This document shows, piece by piece, positions 36,664 to 46,251 of a stretch of DNA of 64,000 nucleotides. The stretch comes from an uncultured Muribaculaceae bacterium. GTDB taxonomy: Bacteria > Bacteroidota > Bacteroidia > Bacteroidales > Muribaculaceae. The stretch's first letter is position 1, and the number at the start of each line of letters is the position of its first letter. The stretch spans positions 62,001-126,000 of the forward strand of contig CAJOFM010000003.1 of the NCBI GenBank assembly GCA_905233915.1. The letters run 5' to 3'. The position numbers were made by a program, and so were the translations under genes. The notes below the pieces were generated by a model. That model ran no database searches. It had not been told where the DNA came from and saw nothing but the letters and a program-made list of their open reading frames with translations.

Positions 36664-38928
36664 TTACTTGCTCTTGGAGAAGGAGTAGGGCAGGTCTTTT
36701 TTATCGGTGCCCCGGCGTTTGTTAGGGGTTTCTCCCATAACGAAACGGATGTCACTGCCGCGGGTCAACAGGTCATGCTCAAGATAGTTATGGTTGTAGG
36801 TCTTGCCGTCAACCTTCATCGACTGGATGTAACAGCCCTTGCCCTCGCGGGTAAGCGACACGCGCTTGCCGTTCTCGAGATGAAGAACAACTTTATCCAG
36901 ATAGGGCGCGCCAATCACATATTGGTTGCTGCCAGGGCACACGGGGTAGAATCCTAATGCGGAGAACACATACCAGGCCGAGGTCTGGCCATTGTCCTCA
37001 TCGCCGCAATAACCGTCGGGTGTGGCACTGTACAGGCGGTCCATCACTTGACGGGTCCAGTACTGCGCTTTCCATGGTTGTCCACCGTAGTTGTACAGGT
37101 AGATCATGTGCTGGATGGGCTGGTTGCCGTGGGCATAGTTACCCATGTTCATGATCTGCATCTCGCGTATCTCGTGGATTGTGTAGCCGTAGTAGCTGTC
37201 GTCAAATACAGGGGGCACAGCAAATACCGAGTCCAACATCTGGCAGAACACCTCTTTGCCGCCCATCAGGTTGATGAGACCCTGCGGGTCGTGGAACACA
37301 CTCCACGTGTAGTGCCAGCTGTTGCCCTCGGTGAAGGCGTCGCCCCACTTCAACGGGCTGAAAGGGGTCTGGAAGTGCCCGTTCTCGAGGCGGCCTCGCA
37401 TCAGCTTGGTAGAGTCGTCAAACACGTTGCGGTAGTACATGGCCCTGTTGGCAAAGACCTCGATTTCTTCTTCGGGCTTGCCAAGAGCCTGCCCTAAGCG
37501 GTAGATGCACCAGTCGTCGTAGGCATATTCCAGCGTCCGGGCCACGCTCTCGTTAATGCCGACATCGTAGGGGATATAACCCAGATCATTGTAATACTCA
37601 TAGCCCAGGCGCCCCGTTGAGTTTATCTCAGGGTGAACGGCCCCGATGCCATGCATGAGTGCCATCCACAATTGCTCGATGTCGTAGCCGCGCAAGCCTT
37701 TCAAGTATGCGTCGGCGACAACCGATGCACTATTGTTGCCCACCATGCAGTTGCGGTGGCCGGGGCTTGCCCATTCGGGCAGGAATCCGCTCTCGAGCCA
37801 AGTGTTCACCAGCCCCTCTTGCATCCATGTGCCCATCGTGGGGTACATGAGGTTTACAAACGGCATCAGGGCGCGGAAGGTGTCCCAAAAACCAGTGTCA
37901 GTGAACAGGCGGCCAGGCAGCACTTGGCCATTGTATGGGCTGTAGTGGACGGGCTTTCCGTCAGCATCAATCTCATAGAAACTGCGTGGGAACAGCACCG
38001 AGCGGTATAGGCACGAGTAGAATGTGCGCAAGTGATCCACGTTGTCATCCTCGACCTCAATGCGGCCCAATATCTCGTTCCACCGCTGGCGGCCTTTTTT
38101 CTTCACGTCCTCCAGATTGTCATCTCCCAATTCCTTAAGGTTGCGATCTGCCTGTTCAGGGCTGATGAACGACGATGCTACACGGGCGTTGACAGCCTCG
38201 CCTCGCCGTGTGCTGAAGGTCACGATAGCTCCAGCATGGCTGCTGGTAACGTGTGACTGTCCATTGATAATAATGCTGTCGTCAACGGTGTAATAGGCGG
38301 TGAACGGTTTGTCAAACTCGATGACGAAGTAATTCTTGAAGTTTTCAGGCACGCCACCGCTGTTGCGCGTTGTGTATCCGATGATGCGCCGCTCGTTGGG
38401 CAGGATGGTTACCTCCGAACCTTTGTCAAAGGCATCAACGACTATGTTGGCTTGTTCTGTCTCAGGAAAGGTGAAACGCAGAATGGCGGTCCGTTCGGTG
38501 GGTGCTACCTCGGCGGTCACATTGTGGTCGGCGAGATAGACTTGATAATAGTAAGGTGTCGCGATTTCGGCCTTGTGCGAGAACCAGCTGGCGCGCTCGT
38601 TCTCGTCAAACACTGGCTCGCCCACGGTGGGCATCAGGGAAAATTGGCCGTAGTCGTTGATCCAGGGGCTAGGTTGGTGCGTCTGCTTGAAGCCCCGAAT
38701 CTTTGTTGCTCCGTAGGTGTACTGCCAACCGTCGCCCATCTTGCCCGTTTGTGGCACCCAGAAGTTCATGCCCCATGGCATGGCGATGGCAGGGTAGGTG
38801 TTACCTGTCGATAACTGGAAACTCGATTGTGTTCCCACCAGCGGGTTGACATAGTCCACTGGCTCGATTGCGGCACCCCACAACCAAGCGATGACCGTCA
38901 ATAAGCAAAATGCCCTTTTTGCCAACAC
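36664..38928 (-). CDS. GH92 exo-alpha-mannosidase
   Basis: 754 residues from a GTG at 38928, followed by a signal peptide (AKRAFCLLTVIAWLWGAA). GH92 landmarks in order: 'DYVNPLVGT' at the mature start, 'GNTYPAIAMPWGMN', 'TEGNSWHYTW' with the presumed acid Glu, 'HGNQPIQHMIYLYNY' and 'CGDEDNGQTSAWYVFSALG' carrying the acidic pair. The family is calcium dependent and inverting and mostly removes alpha-1,2/1,3-linked mannose from N-glycans or yeast mannan. The N terminus lacks a lipobox, so the enzyme is probably periplasmic. It starts 15 nt downstream of an ECF-type S component gene. Confidence 0.93.
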   Translation of the reverse strand: MLAKRAFCLLTVIAWLWGAAIEPVDYVNPLVGTQSSFQLSTGNTYPAIAMPWGMNFWVPQTGKMGDGWQYTYGATKIRGFKQTHQPSPWINDYGQFSLMPTVGEPVFDENERASWFSHKAEIATPYYYQVYLADHNVTAEVAPTERTAILRFTFPETEQANIVVDAFDKGSEVTILPNERRIIGYTTRNSGGVPENFKNYFVIEFDKPFTAYYTVDDSIIINGQSHVTSSHAGAIVTFSTRRGEAVNARVASSFISPEQADRNLKELGDDNLEDVKKKGRQRWNEILGRIEVEDDNVDHLRTFYSCLYRSVLFPRSFYEIDADGKPVHYSPYNGQVLPGRLFTDTGFWDTFRALMPFVNLMYPTMGTWMQEGLVNTWLESGFLPEWASPGHRNCMVGNNSASVVADAYLKGLRGYDIEQLWMALMHGIGAVHPEINSTGRLGYEYYNDLGYIPYDVGINESVARTLEYAYDDWCIYRLGQALGKPEEEIEVFANRAMYYRNVFDDSTKLMRGRLENGHFQTPFSPLKWGDAFTEGNSWHYTWSVFHDPQGLINLMGGKEVFCQMLDSVFAVPPVFDDSYYGYTIHEIREMQIMNMGNYAHGNQPIQHMIYLYNYGGQPWKAQYWTRQVMDRLYSATPDGYCGDEDNGQTSAWYVFSALGFYPVCPGSNQYVIGAPYLDKVVLHLENGKRVSLTREGKGCYIQSMKVDGKTYNHNYLEHDLLTRGSDIRFVMGETPNKRRGTDKKDLPYSFSKSK

Positions 38929-38943
38929 GGGAAGAAGTCGTTT

Positions 38944-39459
38944 TTATTTTTTCAGCAGATAATTGAGCACGAGCCAGCCACCAAAGGCTTGCAGCAGCAT
39001 GCCGGGATAGCCGAGTTTCCAGTCTTGTAAGGCGCTGGCAAGGCTTCCGGTCATGACCCACTCAATCAGGCCGCCCACAAGCTGATAGGCGAGCACGACG
39101 GCGATGAGAGCCAGCAGTGAAGCGCCCTTGCTGCGGTTTGCCATCCAAGCGGCAGCACCGGCCAGCAACACACCCTTAATCATGATGATGGGCAGTGCGG
39201 CGGCAGGAGGCATGCCAAAAAACGCCGAGTTGATCAGTGGTGACAGCACGGCGGTCAGCAGACCCACACGGAATCCGAACTTATAAGCGGCAATCAGCGT
39301 GAAGAAGTAGATGGGCAGCAGCATCAGGCCTCCCTGCGGGAACAGGTGGCACAGCTGCGGCAATACGATATTGCCCACAATAAATAACACGGCGAACATA
39401 TAGGTGCGCACCTCGCGCCACCCTAATGAATACAGTCTAATAGTGGTGTTACTTTCCAT
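38944..39459 (-). CDS. ECF transporter S component-like membrane protein
   Basis: 171 residues from the ATG at 39459. Five or six membrane helices, with 'LFIVGNIVLPQLCHLFPQGG', 'PIYFFTLIAAYKFGFRVGLLTAVLSPLINSAFFGMP' character and a C-terminal 'GYPGMLLQAFGGWLVLNYLLKK'. Short integral proteins of this type in Bacteroidales are assigned to the substrate-binding S components of energy-coupling-factor vitamin transporters. The substrate is not evident, and no ATPase or T component lies nearby; these are usually encoded elsewhere and shared. A TATCTTTG -7 box is at 39495-39488. Confidence 0.65.
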   Translation of the reverse strand: MESNTTIRLYSLGWREVRTYMFAVLFIVGNIVLPQLCHLFPQGGLMLLPIYFFTLIAAYKFGFRVGLLTAVLSPLINSAFFGMPPAAALPIIMIKGVLLAGAAAWMANRSKGASLLALIAVVLAYQLVGGLIEWVMTGSLASALQDWKLGYPGMLLQAFGGWLVLNYLLKK

Positions 39460-39632
39460 TTTCGGTAGAATTATGATTATCTTTTTGCAAAGATAGTGCA
39501 AATAACTCAATTTTAACACTCCTCACTTCATTTTTCTTTATAAATCATCATCAAAGATGTTTCACCTCGTGAGGCTTCTCCATCGGTCGTGTCAAGTATT
39601 GCGAGCGACAGCTCGTAAACCAGGCCCTCCAC

Positions 39633-40640
39633 TCACTGCCCCATCACGCCGTTCCACACGGCGTTGCGTAGTGTCCCCGCAGCATCGTCGTTGCGGTACT
39701 CCCAGTACATCGCGCCGCGCATCCCTTTTTCCTTGATGAACCTGCATTTCCAGGCCAGCGACTCGGCATCTTCGTAGGTACAGAGAGACTCACCTTCATC
39801 GTTGACCAGATAGGGCGCCTTGGCCACATCGTCCCACCTGCGGATGACATCGGTGCGTTTCACAAGAGCGCCATAGGCGGTGTCACCAAACCCCTTCACC
39901 GAGCGCCCATAAAACGGTACGCCCAGCACCAGCTTGTTCACAGGGATGCCGGCGTCGAGATGGGCCTGCAGGGCTTCCTGGGCTGTCACGCGGCCCGACA
40001 TCTCGCTGCGGTACAGCGACGCGTGGTGGTAGGGTGGGTTGCCCACATCATACATCATGATGTTCACCAGGTCAACGTAAGGCTCAATCGCCTTGAAATC
40101 GACAAAGCGCGCGTCGGCAATGGTGGCGCACGACAGCAGGTAATCCTTGCCTAAGGCTTTGCGCAGCTCACGCATCAGCAATGTGAAATTATTGATGTCA
40201 TTTGGTGACGAGCTTATGCCGGCCTCACTGCTGCTAGGGTATTCCCAGTCCATGTCGATGCCGTCAAGGTTGTATTCCTTCACGATGCGCTTGCAGTCGC
40301 GGGCAAATGCCTTGCGACGCCTCTCGGTTGAGGCCATTTCGCTGAAACCGCCTGCTGTCCAGCCGCCGATGCTCAGCACGATATAGATATTGTTGTCCTT
40401 CTTCAATTCGACCAATTGCCGCAGTCGTTCTGGATGCTGTATGGTCACTCCGTCATAAGTCTTGTTCACATTGCCGAAGGCGTAATTGATGTGTGTCAGC
40501 ACCGAGCAGTCGGGCAACTCCTTGAACTCGTTCCATCCAGTCACATAGGCCGCTACGACTGGTCCGTTGTCTTTATGCTTGCCCGCCTGCATCGGCATCA
40601 ACATGAAGATGAGGCTTGCCAGAATGATTAATCTCTTCAT
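39633..40640 (-). CDS. GH18 glycosidase (chitinase/endo-beta-N-acetylglucosaminidase type)
   Basis: 335 residues. Signal peptide (MKRLIILASLIFMLMPMQA), then a single GH18 TIM barrel. The catalytic motif DxxDxDxE is intact in 'LDGIDMDWEYP'. Other family marks are 'HINYAFGNV', 'VLSIGGWTAGGFSEMAST', 'NIMMYDVG', 'LVLGVPFYGRS' and the closing 'GAMYWEYRND'. Substrate-assisted retaining hydrolases of this family cut chitin or the chitobiose core of N-glycans. Next to a GH92 mannosidase, N-glycan processing is plausible. A TATCTTTG -7 box lies at 40678-40671. Confidence 0.9.
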   Translation of the reverse strand: MKRLIILASLIFMLMPMQAGKHKDNGPVVAAYVTGWNEFKELPDCSVLTHINYAFGNVNKTYDGVTIQHPERLRQLVELKKDNNIYIVLSIGGWTAGGFSEMASTERRRKAFARDCKRIVKEYNLDGIDMDWEYPSSSEAGISSSPNDINNFTLLMRELRKALGKDYLLSCATIADARFVDFKAIEPYVDLVNIMMYDVGNPPYHHASLYRSEMSGRVTAQEALQAHLDAGIPVNKLVLGVPFYGRSVKGFGDTAYGALVKRTDVIRRWDDVAKAPYLVNDEGESLCTYEDAESLAWKCRFIKEKGMRGAMYWEYRNDDAAGTLRNAVWNGVMGQ

Positions 40641-40733
40641 TTATCGGTAAGGGTTAGAATCTTTTTTCCACAAAGATAGGTCTTTTTTCTGAGGAATATT
40701 GTGAAAAAACGGCTCTAGTTCAATAAATAATAG

Positions 40734-40741
40734 TACCTTTG
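40734..40741 (+). promoter_or_regulatory. -7 element of mutAB
   Basis: TACCTTTG, 76 nt before the mutA ATG. No clear TTG at the -33 position, so it is a partial match. Confidence 0.4.
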
Positions 40742-40817
40742 CCGATTGGAACAGAATGTTCCAAGATCAACAGTGACTATATCAAATTTTTAAGGTTACT
40801 ATATAATATTCAATTTT

Positions 40818-42665
40818 ATGGCAGAAACAAAAAAGAAATTGTTCGACCAATTCGCGCCTGTCACTCCCGAGGAGTGGCGTGCCAAGGCCGAAGTTGACCT
40901 CAAAGGGGCCGACTTTGAAAAGAAAATGGTTTGGCGGACAAATGAGGGTTTCAATGCTCAGCCGCTCTATCGCAGCGTGGACATTGCCGACCTCAAGCAG
41001 ACCAAATCACTCCCTGGTGAGTTCCCCTACGTCCGCGGTACTCGCCACAACAACGACTGGAAGGTGCGCCAGAACATCAATGTTGACGATGTTCAGGCTG
41101 CCAATGCCAAGGCTATCGAGGTGCTCGGCAAGGGCGTCAATTCGATCGGCTTCCACATGCACAATGGTGATGTGGACCTGAAGGAACTCTTCAAGGGCAT
41201 CAATCTTCCCGCCTGTGAAATCAACATTCATTGCTGCCCCAAGTGCGCAATCAAGTACGCCAAGGAACTTGTGGAACTCTGTAAGGAGTCCGGTTGCGAG
41301 GATACCTTCGTCGGCAGCATCGCTTTCAACCCGTTCAAGCGCACTTTTAAGCACGGTGAGCCCTTCCCTGGCGACATCGTTGCCATGGCTACCGAGCTGA
41401 TGAATGCCGTGAAGCCTGTTGCTCACCTGCGCGTGCTCAGCGTTGACTCGCTGGCATTGAACAACGCTGGTGCCTATATCTACCAGGAGCTGGGTTATGC
41501 CCTGGCATGGGGTGCCGAGTGGATGGCCATGATGACCGAGGCTGGCTTTACCGCCGATGAGGTGGCTAACCGCATCAAGTTCAACATGGGTATCTCGACT
41601 GTTTACTTCATGGAGATCGCCAAGTTCCGCGCCGCGCGTGAACTGTGGGCTCTCATCGTGAAGCAGTTCAATCCCGCTAACGACTACTCGTGCATGATGA
41701 ACGTCAATGCCGAGACCAGCTGTTTCAACATGACATTGTATGACAGCTACGTGAACCTGTTGCGCACGCAGACCGAGGCCATGAGTGCCGCACTTGCTTG
41801 CGTTGACTCGATCGTAGTTACCCCGTTCGACGCTCCTTACAAGAAGAGCGACGACTTCAGCGAGCGCATCGCCCGCAACCAGCAGATTCTGCTCAAGGAA
41901 GAGAGCCACCTCGATAAGGTCGTTGACCCCGCTGGCGGTTCTTACTATGTGGAGATGCTGACCAAGAACCTCGCCGAGCAGGGCTGGAAACTCTTCCTCG
42001 ACGTCGAGGATAAGGGTGGTTTCAAGGCTGCTCTCGAGAGCGGTGACATCATCAATGCTATCAACGCTACTGCCAAGGAGCGCTTCGACAAGGTGGCTAA
42101 GCGCCGTGAGCAGTTGCTGGGTACTAACCAATTCCCCAACTTCACCGAGAAGGCTGCCGACAAGGCTGATGCCCGTGAGGCTTGCTGCTGCCACTGCGGT
42201 TGCAACCACGAGGAGGCTGAGGGTGCTGTAACGCTCAACACCAAGCGTCTGGCCGAGCAGTTCGAGGAGGTTCGCCTCGCTACCGAGCACGCCGCCAACA
42301 CGCCCAAGGTGTTCATGCTCACCATCGGTAACCTGGCTATGCGTCTGGCTCGTGCCCAGTTCAGTGACAACTTCTTTGCTTGCGCTGGCTATGAGCTCAT
42401 CGACAACAACGGTTTCAAGACCGTCAAGGAGGGTATGGATGCCGCTATGGAGAAGAAGGCCGACGTGGTTGTGCTCTGCTCCAGCGATGACGAGTATGCC
42501 GCCCTTATTCCCGAGGCAGTGAAGGAACTCGACGGCCGTGCCGAGCTCGTACTCGCAGGTCCCGAGACCGACGAGTTCAAGGCTATGGGTATTACCAACT
42601 TTATCAATGTGCGTACCAACGTGCTTGCCACGTTAAAAGCATTCAACGCTAAACTTTTAAAATGA
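40818..42665 (+). CDS. mutA: Methylmalonyl-CoA mutase small (beta) subunit
   Basis: 615 residues. The N-terminal TIM-barrel part includes '[37 protein letters not shown]' character and '[24 protein letters not shown]'. The C-terminal flavodoxin-like part lacks the DxHxxG cobalamin motif, as expected for the non-catalytic subunit. Between the two (residues 456-464) sits an unusual cluster '[15 protein letters not shown]', five Cys and two His within nine residues, which looks able to bind metal. With MutB it interconverts succinyl-CoA and methylmalonyl-CoA in propionate formation. mutB starts 10 nt downstream. Confidence 0.95.
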   Translation: MAETKKKLFDQFAPVTPEEWRAKAEVDLKGADFEKKMVWRTNEGFNAQPLYRSVDIADLKQTKSLPGEFPYVRGTRHNNDWKVRQNINVDDVQAANAKAIEVLGKGVNSIGFHMHNGDVDLKELFKGINLPACEINIHCCPKCAIKYAKELVELCKESGCEDTFVGSIAFNPFKRTFKHGEPFPGDIVAMATELMNAVKPVAHLRVLSVDSLALNNAGAYIYQELGYALAWGAEWMAMMTEAGFTADEVANRIKFNMGISTVYFMEIAKFRAARELWALIVKQFNPANDYSCMMNVNAETSCFNMTLYDSYVNLLRTQTEAMSAALACVDSIVVTPFDAPYKKSDDFSERIARNQQILLKEESHLDKVVDPAGGSYYVEMLTKNLAEQGWKLFLDVEDKGGFKAALESGDIINAINATAKERFDKVAKRREQLLGTNQFPNFTEKAADKADAREACCCHCGCNHEEAEGAVTLNTKRLAEQFEEVRLATEHAANTPKVFMLTIGNLAMRLARAQFSDNFFACAGYELIDNNGFKTVKEGMDAAMEKKADVVVLCSSDDEYAALIPEAVKELDGRAELVLAGPETDEFKAMGITNFINVRTNVLATLKAFNAKLLK

Positions 42666-42675
42666 CGAGACTGCT

Positions 42676-44814
42676 ATGAGACCGAATTTTAAGAATATAG
42701 ATATTGCTAATGATGCTTTTAATGTAAAGCACAATCCCCTGCCTAAGGGCGAAGTGTGGAAGAATGCCGAGCTCATCGACATCAAGCCTATATACACTCA
42801 TGAGGATATTGAGGGTCTGGAGCACCTGGAGTTTGTTGCAGGTATTCCTCCCTTCCTGGGTGGTCCCTATTCGCTGATGTACCCGTTCCGTCCGTGGACC
42901 GTCCGTCAGTACGCTGGTTTCTCGACCGCTGCCGAGTCCAACGCTTTCTATCGCCGCAACCTGGCTTCTGGCCAGAAGGGTCTGTCCGTAGCATTTGACC
43001 TTCCCACCCACCGTGGCTACAATGCCGATAACCCCCGTGTGGTGGGTGACGTGGGCAAGGCCGGTGTGTCGATCTGCTCGGTCGAGGACATGAAGGTCCT
43101 GTTCGACGGCATCCCCTTGAACAAGATGTCTGTCTCGATGACCATGAACGGTGCCGTGCTGCCCATCATGGCGTTCTACATCGTGTCTGGTCTGGAACAG
43201 GGTGCCAAGCTCGAGGAGATGCAGGGTACAATCCAGAACGATATCTTGAAGGAGTTCATGGTGCGCAACACCTATATCTATCCTCCCAAGTTCTCGATGC
43301 AGATCATTGCCAGCATCTTTGAGTACACCTCCAAGTATATGCCCAAGTTCAACTCGATCTCGATTTCGGGTTACCACATGCAGGAAGCAGGCGCTACCGC
43401 CGACATCGAGCTGGCCTACACCCTGGCCGATGGTATGGACTACATTCGCACTGGTGTGAATGCAGGCCTGTCGGTTGATGCTTTTGCTCCGCGTCTGTCG
43501 TTCTTCTGGGGCATCTCGATGAACTTCTTCACCGAGATCGCCAAGATGCGCGCTGGTCGTCTGTTGTGGGCTAAGATCGTGAAGAGCTTCGGTGCTGAGA
43601 ATCCCAAGTCGATGTCGTTGCGTACCCACAGCCAGACCTCTGGTTGGTCGCTGACCGCCCAGGATCCCTTCAATAATGTGGGCCGCACCTGTATCGAGGC
43701 CATGGCTGCCGCACAGGGTCACACCCAGTCGTTGCACACCAACGCTCTCGACGAGGCTATCGCACTGCCTACCGACTTCTCGGCTCGTATCGCTCGTAAC
43801 ACCCAGATCTACATCCAGCAGGAAACCTACATCACCAAGGTTATCGATCCTTGGGCAGGTTCCTACTATGTGGAGTCACTGACCAACGAACTGGTACAGA
43901 AGGCATGGGCTCACATCGAGGAGATTGAGAAGCTGGGCGGTATGGCCAAGGCTATCGAGACCGGTGTGCCCAAGATGCGTATTGAGGAGGCTGCTGCCCG
44001 CACTCAGGCCCGCATCGACAGTGGCCGCCAGACCATCGTCGGCATCAACAAGTATGCCCTCGAGAAGGAGGCTCCCATCGACATTCTTGAGATTGACAAT
44101 ACCGAGGTTCGCAAGGAACAGGTTGAAGGTCTTGAGAAGTTGCGTGCCAACCGTGACGAGGCCAAGGTTAAGGCTGACCTCGCCGCTATTACCGAGTGCG
44201 TCAAGACGGGTAAGGGTAATCTGCTCGAACTCGCTGTTGAGGCAGCCAAGGACCGTGCGTCGTTGGGTGAGATCTCTGATGCTTGCGAGGAAATCGTTGG
44301 ACGTTACAAAGCAGTTGTTAAAACCATTTCAGGCGTGTATTCAGCAGAAACCAAATCAGATCCCGACCTGGAAGAGGCTCGTCGCTTGACAGCCCTCTTC
44401 GCCAAGAAGGAAGGCCGTCAGCCCCGCATCATGATTGCCAAGATGGGTCAGGACGGTCACGACCGTGGCGCCAAGGTTGTAGCCACCGGTTATGCCGACT
44501 GTGGCTTTGACGTGGACATGGGTCCCTTGTTCCAGACTCCCGAGGAGAGTGCCCGCGAGGCCGTCGAGAACGACGTCAACGTGCTGGGCGTTTCTTCGCT
44601 TGCCGCTGGTCACAAGACCCTCGTTCCCGCCGTTATCGAGGAACTCAAGAAGTTGGGTCGTGAGGACATCATCGTCACCGCTGGTGGTGTGATCCCCATG
44701 CAGGACTACGACTACCTCTACAAGGCAGGTGTAGCCGCCATCTTCGGTCCTGGTACCAACGTCATGAAGAGTGCCATCGAGGTTATGCACATTCTTCTCG
44801 ATGACGAGGAGTAA
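42676..44814 (+). CDS. mutB: Methylmalonyl-CoA mutase large (alpha) subunit, B12-dependent
   Basis: 712 residues. Substrate-binding barrel with '[25 protein letters not shown]' character, '[17 protein letters not shown]' and '[23 protein letters not shown]'. The C-terminal cobalamin domain carries the base-off motif '[13 protein letters not shown]' (DxHxxG) and '[17 protein letters not shown]'. It is the catalytic subunit; adenosylcobalamin radical chemistry rearranges the acyl-CoA skeleton. It forms an operon with mutA; a hairpin at 44859-44893 ends it. Confidence 0.98.
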   Translation: MRPNFKNIDIANDAFNVKHNPLPKGEVWKNAELIDIKPIYTHEDIEGLEHLEFVAGIPPFLGGPYSLMYPFRPWTVRQYAGFSTAAESNAFYRRNLASGQKGLSVAFDLPTHRGYNADNPRVVGDVGKAGVSICSVEDMKVLFDGIPLNKMSVSMTMNGAVLPIMAFYIVSGLEQGAKLEEMQGTIQNDILKEFMVRNTYIYPPKFSMQIIASIFEYTSKYMPKFNSISISGYHMQEAGATADIELAYTLADGMDYIRTGVNAGLSVDAFAPRLSFFWGISMNFFTEIAKMRAGRLLWAKIVKSFGAENPKSMSLRTHSQTSGWSLTAQDPFNNVGRTCIEAMAAAQGHTQSLHTNALDEAIALPTDFSARIARNTQIYIQQETYITKVIDPWAGSYYVESLTNELVQKAWAHIEEIEKLGGMAKAIETGVPKMRIEEAAARTQARIDSGRQTIVGINKYALEKEAPIDILEIDNTEVRKEQVEGLEKLRANRDEAKVKADLAAITECVKTGKGNLLELAVEAAKDRASLGEISDACEEIVGRYKAVVKTISGVYSAETKSDPDLEEARRLTALFAKKEGRQPRIMIAKMGQDGHDRGAKVVATGYADCGFDVDMGPLFQTPEESAREAVENDVNVLGVSSLAAGHKTLVPAVIEELKKLGREDIIVTAGGVIPMQDYDYLYKAGVAAIFGPGTNVMKSAIEVMHILLDDEE

Positions 44815-44858
44815 TTGCTCCTAGTGGCAAGTTCAATAGAACAATTCCGATAATTAAT

Positions 44859-44893
44859 AAAAGCGCCGTGGCCATTATAGCTGCGGCGTTTTT
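44859..44893 (+). terminator. Terminator of mutAB
   Basis: Stem CGCCG / CGGCG extended by A/T pairs (AAAA / TTTT) with a bulged G and an inner imperfect part; a T-rich tail follows. Confidence 0.7.
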
Positions 44894-45103
44894 ATTGTTT
44901 ATATAGTCATTTCAGTTCTGTATGTAACTCAAAAACGCAATCTGCAAGGAGGATAATTCAGATATTATACTTACCTTTGCAGGTCTTGTCGGTTTTTATC
45001 TGTACGTTGCAGTGCAGTAATACTGATAGGTGAAAGATTTGTTTAGGCTTCTTGCCGTACTTTTTTTTTGAGATTTAATTATAGCGCTGTAGGATTAATT
45101 GAT

Positions 45104-46084
45104 ATGAAAGAACGTAATGTAGGGATTGATATCCTTAAGTTTTTGGCGGTACTCTTGATTACCAACTCACACTTACAGTTTCTGTATGGTAAATATAGCA
45201 TGCTTGCGACTGGCGGCGCCATTGGGAATGCGCTTTTCTTTTTCTGTTCGGGGTTTACTTTATTTCTCAAGCCAATAGAAAATGCAAATGATTTTCCTAA
45301 TTGGTATAAACGTCGCATTAACAGAATATATCCAACAGTTTTTGCTGTTGCTATTATTTTCAGTGCAATCTTTGGGCTAAATTGTGACATCAATTGGGTT
45401 ATCTTGCATGGTGGACGATGGTTTGTTACATATATTATGGTGTACTATGTGTTCATCTATTTTATCGGGGTATATTTTAAACGCAGGATTAACTTGATTT
45501 TGGTTGGCGTCTCCCTTGCTATGTGCATTTGGTTCTTTGCAATGGATAGATCATTCCCATTTAGCATGTATGGTGATAATAGAGAGCATTTGACTTGGTT
45601 GCTCTATTTTGTGTTCATGCTGTTCGGAGCCAAGATGGGTACGTCTAGTTTTATGAAACAGTGTGAATACCAGTGGCGTAACTTGCTGTTGGCGATATTC
45701 TGTATTATCATCTTCTATACAATGAATGGATTAACTGCACGCATTGAACAATTGGGGTTCCTGCATGTGTTCAGTTTCATTCCTTTGTTGCTGGCAATCT
45801 TTTTCCTTTACTTGTGGGGAGAAGGAAAGTCCATGAAATTATTGTATAACACACCCATAGGGCATTTTGTTATCCGTTTTGTTGGTGGATTGTGTTTAGA
45901 GATCTATTTGATTCAAAACTGCTTGTTTACCGATAAACTGAACTTCCTGTTTCCGTTTAGTATACCCATTTTCTTTGTTATCGTAGTGATAGCCGCTTAT
46001 TTGGTGAGATGTCTGGCTCGTTTTATTTCACAGACTTTCAAAGAGGCTCCGTATAACTGGAAGAAGATGGTGAGCATCTATTAA
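45104..46084 (+). CDS. Acyltransferase 3 family membrane protein
   Basis: 326 residues from the ATG at 45104, about ten membrane helices. The start 'RNVGIDILKFLAVLLITNSHL' has the R/GID..K..A...V..SH pattern of the acyltransferase 3 family, with the His thought to be needed for O-acyl transfer. 'FFFCSGFTLF' matches the family's 'F(F)xSGF' element. Such enzymes O-acetylate surface polysaccharides, lipid A sugars or similar. The gene is visibly richer in A/T and uses more A/T-ending codons than mutB before it or feoAB after it, which suggests recent transfer. A TACCTTTG box at 44972-44979 may be its -7 element. Its stop overlaps the stop of the convergent gene. Confidence 0.82.
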   Translation: MKERNVGIDILKFLAVLLITNSHLQFLYGKYSMLATGGAIGNALFFFCSGFTLFLKPIENANDFPNWYKRRINRIYPTVFAVAIIFSAIFGLNCDINWVILHGGRWFVTYIMVYYVFIYFIGVYFKRRINLILVGVSLAMCIWFFAMDRSFPFSMYGDNREHLTWLLYFVFMLFGAKMGTSSFMKQCEYQWRNLLLAIFCIIIFYTMNGLTARIEQLGFLHVFSFIPLLLAIFFLYLWGEGKSMKLLYNTPIGHFVIRFVGGLCLEIYLIQNCLFTDKLNFLFPFSIPIFFVIVVIAAYLVRCLARFISQTFKEAPYNWKKMVSIY

Positions 46085-46239
46085 AACTTTTTGTTCTTGC
46101 AGTTCTTGCCGCAGCCGCAGCCACAATCGCACTTGTCATGGCCGCGCAGGGTCTTGCTTACCCGTCGTAGCACATAAACCAGTGCCACGGCTACGATGCC
46201 GAGCACTACTATCGTCTGAATAATAGCTGAAGTCGTCAT
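46081..46239 (-). CDS. FeoB-associated Cys-rich membrane protein
   Basis: 52 residues. One N-terminal membrane helix (SAIIQTIVVLGIVAVALVYVL) is followed by a basic segment and a cysteine cluster 'CDCGCGCGKNC'. This matches the plan of the small FeoB-associated Cys-rich proteins. It is 12 nt downstream of feoAB on the same strand and is likely to work with the transporter, perhaps binding iron on the inner side (inference). Its TAA (46083-46081) and the TAA of the convergent acyltransferase gene (46082-46084) share bases within TTAA. Confidence 0.85.
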   Translation of the reverse strand: MTTSAIIQTIVVLGIVAVALVYVLRRVSKTLRGHDKCDCGCGCGKNCKNKKF

Positions 46240-46251
46240 ATCAATTCCAAA

